Assembly (NCBI GenBank): GCA_017302615.1
Contig: JAFLDB010000008.1
Location: 25,001 to 89,000 of the forward strand
DNA from: Sphingomonadales bacterium
GTDB taxonomy: Bacteria; Pseudomonadota; Alphaproteobacteria; Sphingomonadales; Sphingomonadaceae
Length of the DNA: 64,000 nucleotides
Reading direction: 5' to 3'
In this document: piece after piece, positions 1-8,372 of the stretch
Position numbering within the stretch: position 1 is the first letter of the stretch
How the letters are laid out: every line of letters begins with the position of its first letter
The notes under the pieces: generated by a model
What the model saw: the letters and a program-made list of their open reading frames with translations, nothing else
Databases searched by the model: none
What the model was told of the DNA's origin: nothing
Position numbers and translations under genes: made by a program

Positions 1-752
1 ATCTGCAGGACCATTATGTCGTCCCGATGAGCTGGGAACTGCGGCCTGGCGTGTTCAGCTTCAACCGTGAACTCGGCGGGTTGCGACTGGTGTGGAACGT
101 CCTGCGGTACCTTGCGCGGCGGGACGGGCCGATGACCATTCCGGCGGCGCAGACCGGGGCCTTCGTCAAGTCCGATCCCGCGCTCGACCGGCCCGACATC
201 CAGTTCCACTGCCTGCCGGTCAGCGGCGACATCAAGGCTGCGGCCGAAGGTGCCAAGGGCAAGCTCTCGGCCTTTCCCGGGCTTACCCTGGCACCCTGTG
301 TGCTGCGCCCGGAATCGCGCGGTCGGGTGCGCCTTGCCGGACCGGATCCGGAAGCCGTGCCGGATATCGTCCACAACTACCTAGTCGCGGCGGAGGATTG
401 CCGGTTGACGCTGCGCGGCATGGCCCTGGCCCGTGATCTCGCCGCTTCGCCGGCCTTGGCATCGCTGATCCTGCGCGAGGATGCCCCGGGGGCAGAAGCG
501 GACAACGAAGAAGCGCTGCTGGACTATGCCCGGCGCTTTGGCAGCACCGGCTATCACCCGGTCGGCACCTGCCGAATGGGCAGCGACGATGACGCCGTGG
601 TTGATCCGCAGCTACGTGTGCGCGGGGTGGAGCGGCTGCGGGTAATCGACGCTTCGGTCATGCCGCGCCTGGTATCGGGTAACACCAATGCCGCTGCGAT
701 CATGATCGGCGAGAAGGGTGCGGACCTGATCCTGAAGGGCGCTGCTCAGTAA
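1..752 (+). CDS. GMC-family FAD oxidoreductase, C-terminal part (5' truncated by window edge)
   Basis: The reading frame is open from the first bases of the window, so the gene begins outside it; about 249 residues of the C-terminal half are seen. The end carries the family's C-terminal signature, with HPVGTCRMG followed by a GNTNAAAIMIGEKGADLI stretch, as in choline dehydrogenase-like GMC oxidoreductases. These enzymes oxidise primary or secondary alcohols with FAD. The FAD-binding N-terminus is not visible, so the substrate cannot be judged. The stop codon overlaps the tail of the convergent DUF1214 gene by 7 bases. Oxidation of a steroid hydroxyl or a side-chain alcohol is possible from context only. 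Confidence 0.85.
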   Translation, partial: LQDHYVVPMSWELRPGVFSFNRELGGLRLVWNVLRYLARRDGPMTIPAAQTGAFVKSDPALDRPDIQFHCLPVSGDIKAAAEGAKGKLSAFPGLTLAPCVLRPESRGRVRLAGPDPEAVPDIVHNYLVAAEDCRLTLRGMALARDLAASPALASLILREDAPGAEADNEEALLDYARRFGSTGYHPVGTCRMGSDDDAVVDPQLRVRGVERLRVIDASVMPRLVSGNTNAAAIMIGEKGADLILKGAAQ

Positions 753-2071
753 CGCAGCCGCACGGCATAATCGCGTGCCCGGGCCTTGCGCTGGGCGGCG
801 CGACCGGCGGGGCTGAGCTGGCCCTGTCCCGGCGGGACCACGGCGGCAAGGTCGGACAGCTTTACCACCCGTTCCATCCGGATCGCACGGGCCGGATCGG
901 CCCCGTCCGGCAGGCCCTGCCAGCGCAGCACCGAAATGCCGGAGGAATGGCCCCCTGAATCGAGCCAGTTGGCAAAGCCAGGATCGCGCGCCGAGATCAC
1001 GAAGGTAAAGCTGCCAGCCGCATCGGGCCGGGCCTGGACGTGATTGAGGCTGGAAGTGCGCACGTCATACTCATAGGCGACGCCCCAGGGATCCGTGATC
1101 TGGCAGCCCAGCGATATCGCACCAAGTGCGTCGACTGTGATGACAAGTGCCTCGTCCCCGGCCAGCGCATAGTGGCAGCTGGTTGAAATCCCGCGCCCGC
1201 CCGGACGAAGGCGGGTCGGCGCAAAGCGGTTGGGTTCCCGCGAGAACAGGAAGCGGTTGTTGTAATCCATCCAGTACGGCGCGATCCGGTCAAGGATCTC
1301 TGCGCTGCGCCGGGCGAGCCGAGCGTAGTCGCGCGGGGCGGGACGGACCTTGGGTTCCAGCCGTTCCAGCCGCAGGGCGATCGGGCGCTGGCGTGACCAG
1401 TCGGTCAGCAATTGCCGCACGCCGACGATGTAATGACCATCCCCGGGGATCACCATGTGGTTGATCCGTCCGGCGGCGGGCGCGCTGTCCAGCGTCACGA
1501 CAAAGCGGCCATCCGGACCGATCCGCATCTGCTCGGTCTGCAAGGTGGCAAGCATCCGCCCGCCTTCGACCAGCATTTCGCCCATGCCGGGAATGCTGTC
1601 GCGCACTTCCATGTGCAGCTGCACCGGTCCGGGGTTCGGCACCCGGCCGTGAAGCCGATAACGCGCCGCACCATCGACAGTGAAGTTCATGTAGATGTTG
1701 TCGGGATTGTCGATCCCGAAGCCCGATCCCGGCACGGTCATGCCGTGCCAGCGGTGCGGCGCGTTGACGTTCCAGATCACTTCGGCGCGGGTCGCATCCT
1801 CACCCAGCGCATAGTTGATTGCCGAGACCCCGATCGATTGTGCCGCCAGCTTCAGCCGGGCGGCTCCGGCCTCCGTACGGGCCTGCGGATCGCCGGCATA
1901 GAGTGCCTCGACCCGGCCTATCGCCGCTTTCACTTCCGGGCGGGCCAGCAGCCGCAGGATCGCGCGTTCGCGGTCAAGCTGGCTGGCGGAATCGAGCGTT
2001 GCCGCGTTCGCCATCCGGGGGGCGGCCATTCCCGCCAACATCAAGCCGAGGAATGGTCGCCGGGAAATCAT
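746..2071 (-). CDS. Exported DUF1214-domain protein, last gene of the ipd operon
   Basis: This 441-residue protein begins with an export signal resembling a Tat or Sec leader: SRRPF, then a hydrophobic stretch, then an AMA/ANA-type cleavage site near residue 23. The body resembles DUF1214 proteins, which have no firmly known reaction. The start ATG overlaps the stop of fadD3 by 4 bases, so it is translationally coupled and is the promoter-distal gene of the long ring C/D operon. A second DUF1214-type protein sits at 28819-30162. Its function is unknown; location in or beyond the periplasm is predicted. Placement in a CoA-ester pathway operon suggests a role in steroid handling at the envelope, which is inference only. 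Confidence 0.75.
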   Translation of the reverse strand: MISRRPFLGLMLAGMAAPRMANAATLDSASQLDRERAILRLLARPEVKAAIGRVEALYAGDPQARTEAGAARLKLAAQSIGVSAINYALGEDATRAEVIWNVNAPHRWHGMTVPGSGFGIDNPDNIYMNFTVDGAARYRLHGRVPNPGPVQLHMEVRDSIPGMGEMLVEGGRMLATLQTEQMRIGPDGRFVVTLDSAPAAGRINHMVIPGDGHYIVGVRQLLTDWSRQRPIALRLERLEPKVRPAPRDYARLARRSAEILDRIAPYWMDYNNRFLFSREPNRFAPTRLRPGGRGISTSCHYALAGDEALVITVDALGAISLGCQITDPWGVAYEYDVRTSSLNHVQARPDAAGSFTFVISARDPGFANWLDSGGHSSGISVLRWQGLPDGADPARAIRMERVVKLSDLAAVVPPGQGQLSPAGRAAQRKARARDYAVRLRY

Positions 2072-3609
2072 TGCAGGTCCCTCAGTTCGGTCTTCTGCAC
2101 CTTGCCCGCCGCGTTGCGGGGCAGATCATCGACAAACACCGCACGGCGCGGAACCTTGTAATTGGCCATGTTGTCGCGGCACCAGCCGATCAGGCCGGGC
2201 TCGTCCAGTTCGGTTCCCGCACGCAGCACGACAAAGGCCTTGCCGACTTCGCCCATCCGTTCGTCGGGCACGCCGATCACGGCCGCCATGGCAATCGCCG
2301 GATGCATCGCGAGCAGCTTTTCGACCTCGGCCGGATAGACGTTGAAACCGCCGGAAATGAACATGTCTTTCTTGCGGTCGGTGATCCGGACGTAGCCGTT
2401 TGCGTCCATCGTCCCGACATCGCCGGTGTGGAGCCAGCCGTCCGCGTCGATTGCGTCGGCCGTGGCGGCGGGATCGTCGAGGTAGCCCTGCATCACGCCG
2501 ATGCCGCGGACCAGGATTTCCCCGGTCTCGCCGCGCGGCAATTCCTGCCCGTCATCGCCGGCGACGATAACCTCGTTGCCCGGAATCGCCGCGCCGCAGG
2601 TGTGGGCGATCAGGTCGACCGGATCGCCCGGTCGGCACGAGGTGATGTTGACGCATTCGGTCATGCCATAGGCGGTGATGATGTCCTTCATTCCCAGCTC
2701 GGTGCGGATCCTCTCGATCAGCACCGGGGGCACCGTGGCCGCGCCGGTGGTGCCGCCGCGCAGGGAGGAACAGTCGAAGGCGCGCTTGTCGCGCTCGGCC
2801 AGCAGCATCTGGAAGATCGTCGGCGGGCCGGGCAGGAACGCGATGCGTTCCTGCTCGATCAGGCGGATCGCCTCGGCCACGTCGAACTGCGGCATCGGCA
2901 CCATTACCGCCCCGGCCAGCAGGCAGGCGACCCAGCCGACCTTCATGCCAAAGGAATGGAAGAACGGGTTCGCGATCAGGTAGCGTTCGCCGCGCGCCAG
3001 ACCGGTATTGCCGATCCACACGCCGACCTGCGGCAGGATCCGGCCGTGGGTCATCAGCACGCCCTTGGGCACGCCGGTGGTGCCGCTGGTGAACATGATG
3101 TCGGATATGTGATCCGGCGTTACCCCGGCCAGCGCGGCGTCAATCCGCTCGTCACCCGCGCCGCGCACGCTGGCGAGAAAGGCGCCGAACTGGCTGTCCA
3201 GCATGACCGTTTCCCGCAGTGCGGGCAGGTCCTCGGCAGCCAGCAGGGCGGGGTAGTCGATCCCGAGGAAGCCGGTGACGGTGAACAGCATCCGCGCATT
3301 GGTGCGGCGCAGGATGTCGCCGGCCTCGCGGCCCTTGAGCCGGGTGTTGAGCGGGACGATCGCCGCGCCGCAGGCCTGCGCAGCCACGGCGGCCACCACC
3401 CATTCGCGGCTGTTGGGTGCCCAGATGCCGATCCGGTCGCCGGTGGAAACGCCGCGCTCCAGCAGCGCCGAAGCGGCGGCGCGGCATTCCTGCCAGAGTT
3501 CGCTGAAAGTCCGCGTCTCGCTCCCTTCGATAAGCGCCACTTCATCCGGCCAGCGCTGCGCGGCGGCCTCGGCGGCGTGGGGAATGGTCAGGGGCAGCGG
3601 CTCAGCCAT
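2068..3609 (-). CDS. fadD3: Acyl-CoA ligase, probable HIP-CoA synthetase (FadD3-like)
   Basis: This is a 513-residue AMP-forming ligase with the P-loop-like motif FTSGTTGVPKGV, an adenylation core YGMTE, a hinge region around GDVGTMDANGYVRITDRKKD and the C-terminal catalytic lysine in NAAGKVQKTEL. In actinobacterial and proteobacterial steroid pathways FadD3 activates the bicyclic propanoate left after rings A and B are removed (HIP) to its CoA ester, feeding the ipd genes. Every other gene of that route is in this operon, which supports the assignment. It overlaps the ketosteroid isomerase upstream by 8 bases and the DUF1214 gene downstream by 4. A ligase for another steroid acid is the main alternative. 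Confidence 0.82.
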   Translation of the reverse strand: MAEPLPLTIPHAAEAAAQRWPDEVALIEGSETRTFSELWQECRAAASALLERGVSTGDRIGIWAPNSREWVVAAVAAQACGAAIVPLNTRLKGREAGDILRRTNARMLFTVTGFLGIDYPALLAAEDLPALRETVMLDSQFGAFLASVRGAGDERIDAALAGVTPDHISDIMFTSGTTGVPKGVLMTHGRILPQVGVWIGNTGLARGERYLIANPFFHSFGMKVGWVACLLAGAVMVPMPQFDVAEAIRLIEQERIAFLPGPPTIFQMLLAERDKRAFDCSSLRGGTTGAATVPPVLIERIRTELGMKDIITAYGMTECVNITSCRPGDPVDLIAHTCGAAIPGNEVIVAGDDGQELPRGETGEILVRGIGVMQGYLDDPAATADAIDADGWLHTGDVGTMDANGYVRITDRKKDMFISGGFNVYPAEVEKLLAMHPAIAMAAVIGVPDERMGEVGKAFVVLRAGTELDEPGLIGWCRDNMANYKVPRRAVFVDDLPRNAAGKVQKTELRDLQ

Positions 3610-3973
3610 GCATGTTTCCGGGACCGAAATAGGCTTTCATTTCAACAACCTTGCCAGCGTCATCGAAAGCGAAAGTGTCGATCACATCGATCGCCATGTC
3701 CTTGCCGTCCCAGTGCAGGCGGACCTGCATGGCGAAAGCGGCATGGGCGGCGGCGACGCGCACCGGGCCTTGCAGATGCAGCGTTGCGCCGGTCGCCATC
3801 GACTGGACATAGAATTCGCGGATCGCCGCCTTGCCGACCCTGGGTTCGGACCCGATCGGGTCCTCGACTACGGCATTGTCGGCAAAGATCCCGGCGGCCA
3901 TCTCCGGATCGCCCTTGGCAAAGGCCTCGACATAGGTGTGGACGGCGGCTTCCATCTGTTCGGGCGTCGGCAT
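3602..3973 (-). CDS. ksi: Delta5-3-ketosteroid isomerase
   Basis: This 123-residue NTF2-fold protein closely resembles the Comamonas/Pseudomonas ketosteroid isomerase. All three catalytic residues fall at the same numbers as in the Comamonas enzyme: Tyr14 (in HTYVEAF), Asp38 (in VVEDPIGSEP) and Asp99 (in DVIDTF). The enzyme moves the C5-C6 double bond of 3-oxo-Δ5-steroids to C4-C5 by an intramolecular proton transfer. The start is the ATG at 3973, chosen because it gives the exact family length. It lies between the MaoC-like gene (5-base gap) and fadD3 (8-base overlap). This gene is the clearest single proof that the cluster handles steroids. Confidence 0.95.
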   Translation of the reverse strand: MPTPEQMEAAVHTYVEAFAKGDPEMAAGIFADNAVVEDPIGSEPRVGKAAIREFYVQSMATGATLHLQGPVRVAAAHAAFAMQVRLHWDGKDMAIDVIDTFAFDDAGKVVEMKAYFGPGNMHG

Positions 3974-3978
3974 GGCAC

Positions 3979-4437
3979 TCACTCCGGGAAATAGCGGCTG
4001 ATGGTGTCGACCACGCAGGCCGGCTTGTCGCTGCCCTCGATCTCGACCGTGACGCGCACCACGGACTGGACCGCGCCTTTCACTTCTTCGACGCCGACGA
4101 TCTCGCCCACGCCCCTGATGCGGCTGCCGACCTTGACCGGGCTCAGGAACCGCAGCCGGTCCGCTCCGACATTCACCGCATGGGTGAAGCCGCGCACTTC
4201 GATCAGGTCGGGCAGGAAGAAATTGACGAGGCTCATCGTCAGATAGCCGTGGGCGATGGTCCCGCCGAACGGGCCGTCCTTGGCGCGCTCCACATCGACG
4301 TGGATCCATTGGTGATCGCCGGTCACTTCGGCAAAGCCGTTGACCCGGTCCTGCTCGATGGCGAGCCACTCGGTCGGGCCAAGCGTGGTCCCTTCCTGGC
4401 CGATCAGATCGCGCGGGCTTTCGTAAACCTTGGTCAT
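3979..4437 (-). CDS. MaoC-like hot-dog hydratase
   Basis: This 152-residue single hot-dog protein has the R-specific hydratase signature GDHQWIHVD, with candidate catalytic Asp41 and His46, followed by GGTIAHGYLTMSL. MaoC-type enzymes add water to enoyl-CoA esters, giving (R)-3-hydroxyacyl-CoA. In this operon it probably acts on a CoA ester of the ring C/D pathway, or on the propionyl side chain of HIP-CoA after acyl-CoA dehydrogenase action. It is packed between ipdF (2-base gap) and the isomerase. The exact substrate cannot be read from sequence. Confidence 0.8.
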   Translation of the reverse strand: MTKVYESPRDLIGQEGTTLGPTEWLAIEQDRVNGFAEVTGDHQWIHVDVERAKDGPFGGTIAHGYLTMSLVNFFLPDLIEVRGFTHAVNVGADRLRFLSPVKVGSRIRGVGEIVGVEEVKGAVQSVVRVTVEIEGSDKPACVVDTISRYFPE

Positions 4438-4439
4438 GG

Positions 4440-5222
4440 TCAGGCCCGCTGGCTGGAAACCGACAGCACTTCGCCGGTCATGTAGGACGACAGGTCGGAG
4501 GCGAGGAACATCATCACGTTGGCCACCTCCCAGACTTCGGCCGGACGCCCGAAGGCCTCCTTGGCGGAAAGTTCAGCCAGCAGTTCGTCGGTCGTCACCT
4601 TGGCGAGGAAGGCGTGCATCGCGATCGACGGGGCGACCGCGTTGATCCGCACATTGTGTTCGGCCGCTTCCACGGCGGAACAGCGGGTGAAGGCCATGAC
4701 GCCGGCCTTGGCCGCGGCATAATGGGCTTGCCCCTTCTGCGCGCGCCAGCCGAGGACCGAAGCGTTGTTGACCACCGCGCCGGATTTGCGTTCATACATC
4801 GCCGGCAGGAAGGCCCGGCTCATCCGGAATACGCTGTTCAGCGTCACATCGAGCACGCGGAACCACTGTTCATCCGTCATGTCGACCACGTCGACCTCAC
4901 CGCCAAGGCCGGCGTTGTTGATCAGCACGTCGATATGGCCCAGCTGCGCCAGTGCAGCGGCGTGGAGCGCGTCAACCTGGTCCTGGCTGGTCACGTCGCA
5001 GACGAAAGTCGCCGGGCGCTGGCCGCATTCGGCGGCGATCCGGTCGGCCGCTTCGCCCAGCCGGCGCTCGTGAAAGTCGCTCATCAGCACGGTCGCGCCT
5101 TCTTCCACCGCGCGCTTGGCGGCGGAAAAGCCGATGCCGGTTCCGGCTGCGGCGGTGACGACCACGGTCTTGCCGGCCAGCAGGTTGCGGCCCTGCGGAT
5201 AGGGCGGGATCGGAGCGGCCAT
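4440..5222 (-). CDS. ipdF: Short-chain dehydrogenase, IpdF-like (ring C/D CoA-ester oxidoreductase)
   Basis: This is a 260-residue SDR with a variant nucleotide motif TAAAGTGIG, an NNAG motif, and the catalytic set Ser155, Tyr168 and Lys172 (HYAAAKAG). Long stretches match what I remember of mycobacterial IpdF (Rv3559c), including SDFHERRLGE, NNASVLGWRAQ and the C-terminal SSYMTGEVLSVSS. IpdF acts on the 5-oxo/5-hydroxy group of HIP-CoA-derived intermediates. I chose the ATG at 5222, which shares bases with the fadE30 stop (TGATG); a GTG one codon upstream is also possible. It sits directly after fadE30, the same order as in actinobacteria. Confidence 0.88.
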   Translation of the reverse strand: MAAPIPPYPQGRNLLAGKTVVVTAAAGTGIGFSAAKRAVEEGATVLMSDFHERRLGEAADRIAAECGQRPATFVCDVTSQDQVDALHAAALAQLGHIDVLINNAGLGGEVDVVDMTDEQWFRVLDVTLNSVFRMSRAFLPAMYERKSGAVVNNASVLGWRAQKGQAHYAAAKAGVMAFTRCSAVEAAEHNVRINAVAPSIAMHAFLAKVTTDELLAELSAKEAFGRPAEVWEVANVMMFLASDLSSYMTGEVLSVSSQRA

Positions 5223-6400
5223 CACACGTCACCCCGCGGTTCGCGCGGCATGCCAAGGCCCCGTTCGGCGATCAGGTTGCGCTGGATCTGGTTGGTCCCG
5301 CCATAGATCGTGTCGGCGCGGCTGTAGAGGAACAGGTTGGGCAGGGTATCCCACTCGTATTCGCTACCCTCGGCCACTTCGCCGGCCTGGCCGAGCACGT
5401 CCATCGCCAGTTCGCCCAGGCTGCGCCGCCAGCTGGCCCACTGGATCTTGTAGGTCAGCGCCGCCCCGTCGATCTTCGAATGGTCGGTGTTCGACAGCAT
5501 CCGGAGCGCGCCGTAGCGCATCAGCCTCAGGCCGATTTCGGCCTTGGCGATGCGCTGGCGGATCAGCGGGTTGTTGGCCGCGCCGTTGGCCCGGGCGGCA
5601 GCAATCAGCTCGTCCAGCTCGTTGCGGAAGGCCATCTGCTGACCCAGCGTGGAAACCCCGCGTTCGAAGGCCAGCAGGCCCATCGCGATCTTCCAGCCAT
5701 AGCCGACCGCGCCGATCATGCTGTCTTCCGGGCAGCGCGCGTCGGTGAAGAACGTCTCGTTGAATTCGGCGTCGCCGTTGATCTGCTTGATCCCGCGGAT
5801 CTCGATCCCCGGCTGGTCGATTTCCATCATCAGGAAGGTCAGCCCCTTGGGGCCCTTCGATCCTTCCTCGGTCCGGGTGACGACGAAGATCCAGTCGGAA
5901 ATGTGGGCCAGGCTGGTCCAGATTTTCTGGCCGTTGACCACCCATTCCCCGTTTTCGAGCCGCCCCTTGGTGCGGACCGAGGCAAGGTCGGATCCCGCCC
6001 CGGGTTCGGAAAAGCCCTGGCAGAAGATCGTCTTGCCGGCGGCGATATCGGGCAGGAAGCGGCGCTTCTGCTCCTCGCTGCCGAAGGCCAGGATGGTCGG
6101 CCCGGCCAGCTCGATGCCGATGTGGTTGACCCGTCCGGGAACTCCGGCGCGGGCATATTCCTCGGCAAAGATCACCTGCTGGGCCAGGGTGGCATTGCGG
6201 CCGCCCCACTGTTCCGGCCAGCCGATGCAACCCCACTTGGCCTCGCCCAGCCGCTGTTCCCATTCCTTGCGGCGTTCAGGGCTGGCGGTCAGCTTGGTGA
6301 TGCCCTTGATGTCCTTGAACTCGCCCGCCATCTCGGCGTTCAGCCAGTCGGCGCACTCTGCGCGGAACTCTTCGTCCGCGGCCGAGAAACCCAGCTTCAT
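5222..6400 (-). CDS. fadE30: Acyl-CoA dehydrogenase, FadE30-like
   Basis: This 392-residue acyl-CoA dehydrogenase has the flavin-contact motif FSEPGAGSDLASVRT and the C-terminal IYGGTNQIQRN. The MCAD-type base position (YEGT) is Gly here, so the catalytic base is probably Glu246 in LLAFERG, as in isovaleryl-CoA-type enzymes. FadE30 introduces a double bond in the propionyl-CoA side chain of the HIP-CoA series. Its overlap with a smaller ACAD-like protein upstream (6397-7467) suggests that the two form a heteromeric enzyme. It is followed without a gap by ipdF, which supports the FadE30 name over other FadE numbers. Confidence 0.85.
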   Translation of the reverse strand: MKLGFSAADEEFRAECADWLNAEMAGEFKDIKGITKLTASPERRKEWEQRLGEAKWGCIGWPEQWGGRNATLAQQVIFAEEYARAGVPGRVNHIGIELAGPTILAFGSEEQKRRFLPDIAAGKTIFCQGFSEPGAGSDLASVRTKGRLENGEWVVNGQKIWTSLAHISDWIFVVTRTEEGSKGPKGLTFLMMEIDQPGIEIRGIKQINGDAEFNETFFTDARCPEDSMIGAVGYGWKIAMGLLAFERGVSTLGQQMAFRNELDELIAAARANGAANNPLIRQRIAKAEIGLRLMRYGALRMLSNTDHSKIDGAALTYKIQWASWRRSLGELAMDVLGQAGEVAEGSEYEWDTLPNLFLYSRADTIYGGTNQIQRNLIAERGLGMPREPRGDV

Positions 6401-7467
6401 GCGACTTCTCCCAGAATCATCGTGGCGATCCGTTCACGGTGCCATTCGCCGCTGCCCAGCATAGACTGGATCGCGCGGGCGCGCTTGAAATAGAGGTGGG
6501 CATCGTGTTCCCATGTAAAGCCGATCCCGCCGTGCAGCTGGATCATGTTCCCGGCGCACAGGAAGAAGGTGTCGGCGGCAAAGCTCTTGGCGGCATGGAC
6601 GGCGAGCTCCGCTTCGTCCGAGCCTTCGTCCACCGCGCAGGCCGCCCAGTAGACGGCACTGCGGGCCTGTTCGATCTCGATCATCAAGTCGGCCAGCCGG
6701 TGCTTGTAGGCCTGGAACGAGCCGATCGGGCGGCCGAACTGGACGCGTTCCTTGGCATAGGCCACCGTGCGGTCCAGCGCGGCCTGGGCCCCGCCCAGCG
6801 CCTCTGCGGCGACCGCGACAAACCCGGCGCGGTGCGCGGCGGCAATCGCGGCGGCGGGGTCGGCCAGCGGCTCACCCTTTGCGCCATCCAGCGTGACGCG
6901 GGCATAGGGACGGGTCTGGTCCATGGTGGTGAGCGGCGTAACCGTCACGCCCGGCGCGTCGGCCGCCACCAGCCAGGCCCCGGTGTTGCTGGTAACGACA
7001 AACAGCTGCGCCGATCCGCCGTGGGCGACAAAGCCCGCGGCTCCGGTCAGGCTGGTGCCATCCGCCGTGATGGCCGCATCGTGAACGTACCCGGCAATGA
7101 CTTCGCCCGAAAGCAGGGCGGGAAGGTGCGCGGCCTGCTGCTCCGCGCTGCCCCCGGCGGCAATCGCCTGAGCCGAAAGGGCGAGCGAGCCGAGCATCGG
7201 CAGAGCGGCGACCTGGGCACCGGCGGCTTCGGCGATGATCGCCAGTTCGACCAGGCCAAGGCCCGCACCGCCCGCGCTTTCCGGAATGCCGATGCCGGAC
7301 AGGCCCAGTTCCTGGCAAAAGGCGGTCCACAGCGCGCGATCGATTCCGGCATCCGGCCCGCCCGCGGCCATGGCCTTGCGGGTGCGTTCGCTGGTGGCGT
7401 TCTCGGCAAAGAAGGCGCGCGCCGTCTCGCCGATCATCTGCTGTTCTTCGGTAAAGACGAATTCCAT
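6397..7467 (-). CDS. Acyl-CoA dehydrogenase-like subunit, partner of FadE30-type enzyme
   Basis: This 356-residue ACAD-fold protein starts at the ATG at 7467. It keeps the C-terminal signature IQLHGGIGFTWEHDAHLYFKR but lacks the SEPGAGSD flavin motif seen in the full-size neighbour. Such shortened, partly degenerate subunits pair with a complete ACAD in the α2β2 enzymes of steroid degradation. Its stop overlaps the fadE30 start by 4 bases, which fits co-translation with that subunit. The division of labour between the two is inferred from family knowledge, and the exact substrate is not known. Confidence 0.78.
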   Translation of the reverse strand: MEFVFTEEQQMIGETARAFFAENATSERTRKAMAAGGPDAGIDRALWTAFCQELGLSGIGIPESAGGAGLGLVELAIIAEAAGAQVAALPMLGSLALSAQAIAAGGSAEQQAAHLPALLSGEVIAGYVHDAAITADGTSLTGAAGFVAHGGSAQLFVVTSNTGAWLVAADAPGVTVTPLTTMDQTRPYARVTLDGAKGEPLADPAAAIAAAHRAGFVAVAAEALGGAQAALDRTVAYAKERVQFGRPIGSFQAYKHRLADLMIEIEQARSAVYWAACAVDEGSDEAELAVHAAKSFAADTFFLCAGNMIQLHGGIGFTWEHDAHLYFKRARAIQSMLGSGEWHRERIATMILGEVA

Positions 7468-8372
7468 TATGCGGTCCCCCAGACCTTGCGCGGCGGCACG
7501 CGGGTGGCGAGCAGCTGTTCCACCGCCGCGCCGACTTCCGCCGGTTCCCACTTCGCGCCCTTGTCGACCACCGGGCCTTCGCGCCAGCCGTCTTCCAGCA
7601 TGATCTTGCCGCCTTCCAGTTCGAAGACGCAGCCGGTCACATCGGCGCTTTCGGCGCTGCCCAGCCAGACGACGGTCGGGGCGATATTGGCCGGGTCCAT
7701 GACGTCGAAAGCCTGGCCTTCGGTCGCCATCTTGTCGGCAAAGGCCTGCTCGGTCATCCGGGTGCGGGCCGAAGGGGCGAGGGCATTGGCGGTGATGCCA
7801 TAGCGCCCCAGTTCCGCCGCCTGGACCAGCGTCAGCGAGGCGATCCCGCCCTTCGCGGTCGAATAGGCGGCCTGGGCGATCGAGCCCTGCAGCCCCGCGC
7901 CGGACGAGGTGTTGATGATCCGCGCGTCGGGATTGGTCCCGGCCTTCTGCTTGGCGCGCCAGTAATCGACCGCGTGCCGCGACAGGCAGAAATGCCCGCG
8001 CAGGTGGACGTGCATGGTCGCGTCCCACTCTTCCAGCGTGGCGGACACGAACATCCGGTCGCGCACGATCCCGGCGTTGTTGACCACGACATGCAGATCG
8101 CCGAACGCGGCCACCGCGGCATCGACGATCCGCTTGGCCGCGTCCCAGTCAGTGATGTCTTCGTAATTGGCCACGGCCTTGCCGCCGGCGGCGACGATTT
8201 CGGCCACCACACCATCGGCGGCGCTGGTATCGCGCCCTTCGCCGTTCAGCGAGGTGCCGATGTCGTTGACCACCACGTTCGCGCCCTCGGCGGCGAAGGC
8301 CAGAGCATAGGCCCGGCCGAGGCCGCGCGCGGCGCCGGTGATGATGACGGTGCGGTTGTTGCAGATACCCAT
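7467..8372 (-). CDS. Short-chain dehydrogenase, probable 3-hydroxyacyl-CoA dehydrogenase
   Basis: This is a 301-residue SDR. It has the TGAARGLG nucleotide motif, a VNNAG motif and the catalytic YSTAK. It is longer than a minimal SDR and shows the extended N-terminal loop NDIGTSLNGEGRDTSAADG, typical of the SDR half of Hsd4/MFE2-type 3-hydroxyacyl-CoA dehydrogenases. It probably oxidises a 3-hydroxyacyl-CoA made by a hydratase of the same operon. The ATG at 8372 shares bases with the thiolase stop (TAATG). A free hydroxysteroid as substrate is the alternative. Confidence 0.78.
   Translation of the reverse strand: MGICNNRTVIITGAARGLGRAYALAFAAEGANVVVNDIGTSLNGEGRDTSAADGVVAEIVAAGGKAVANYEDITDWDAAKRIVDAAVAAFGDLHVVVNNAGIVRDRMFVSATLEEWDATMHVHLRGHFCLSRHAVDYWRAKQKAGTNPDARIINTSSGAGLQGSIAQAAYSTAKGGIASLTLVQAAELGRYGITANALAPSARTRMTEQAFADKMATEGQAFDVMDPANIAPTVVWLGSAESADVTGCVFELEGGKIMLEDGWREGPVVDKGAKWEPAEVGAAVEQLLATRVPPRKVWGTA

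Noticed and set aside
1819-4485. An 888-codon open frame on the plus strand across the fadD3/ipd genes
   Set aside because: It is antisense to four genes with clear family motifs and overlapping starts; its translation is low-complexity and Arg/Gly/His-rich, as expected for a shadow frame in high-GC DNA.
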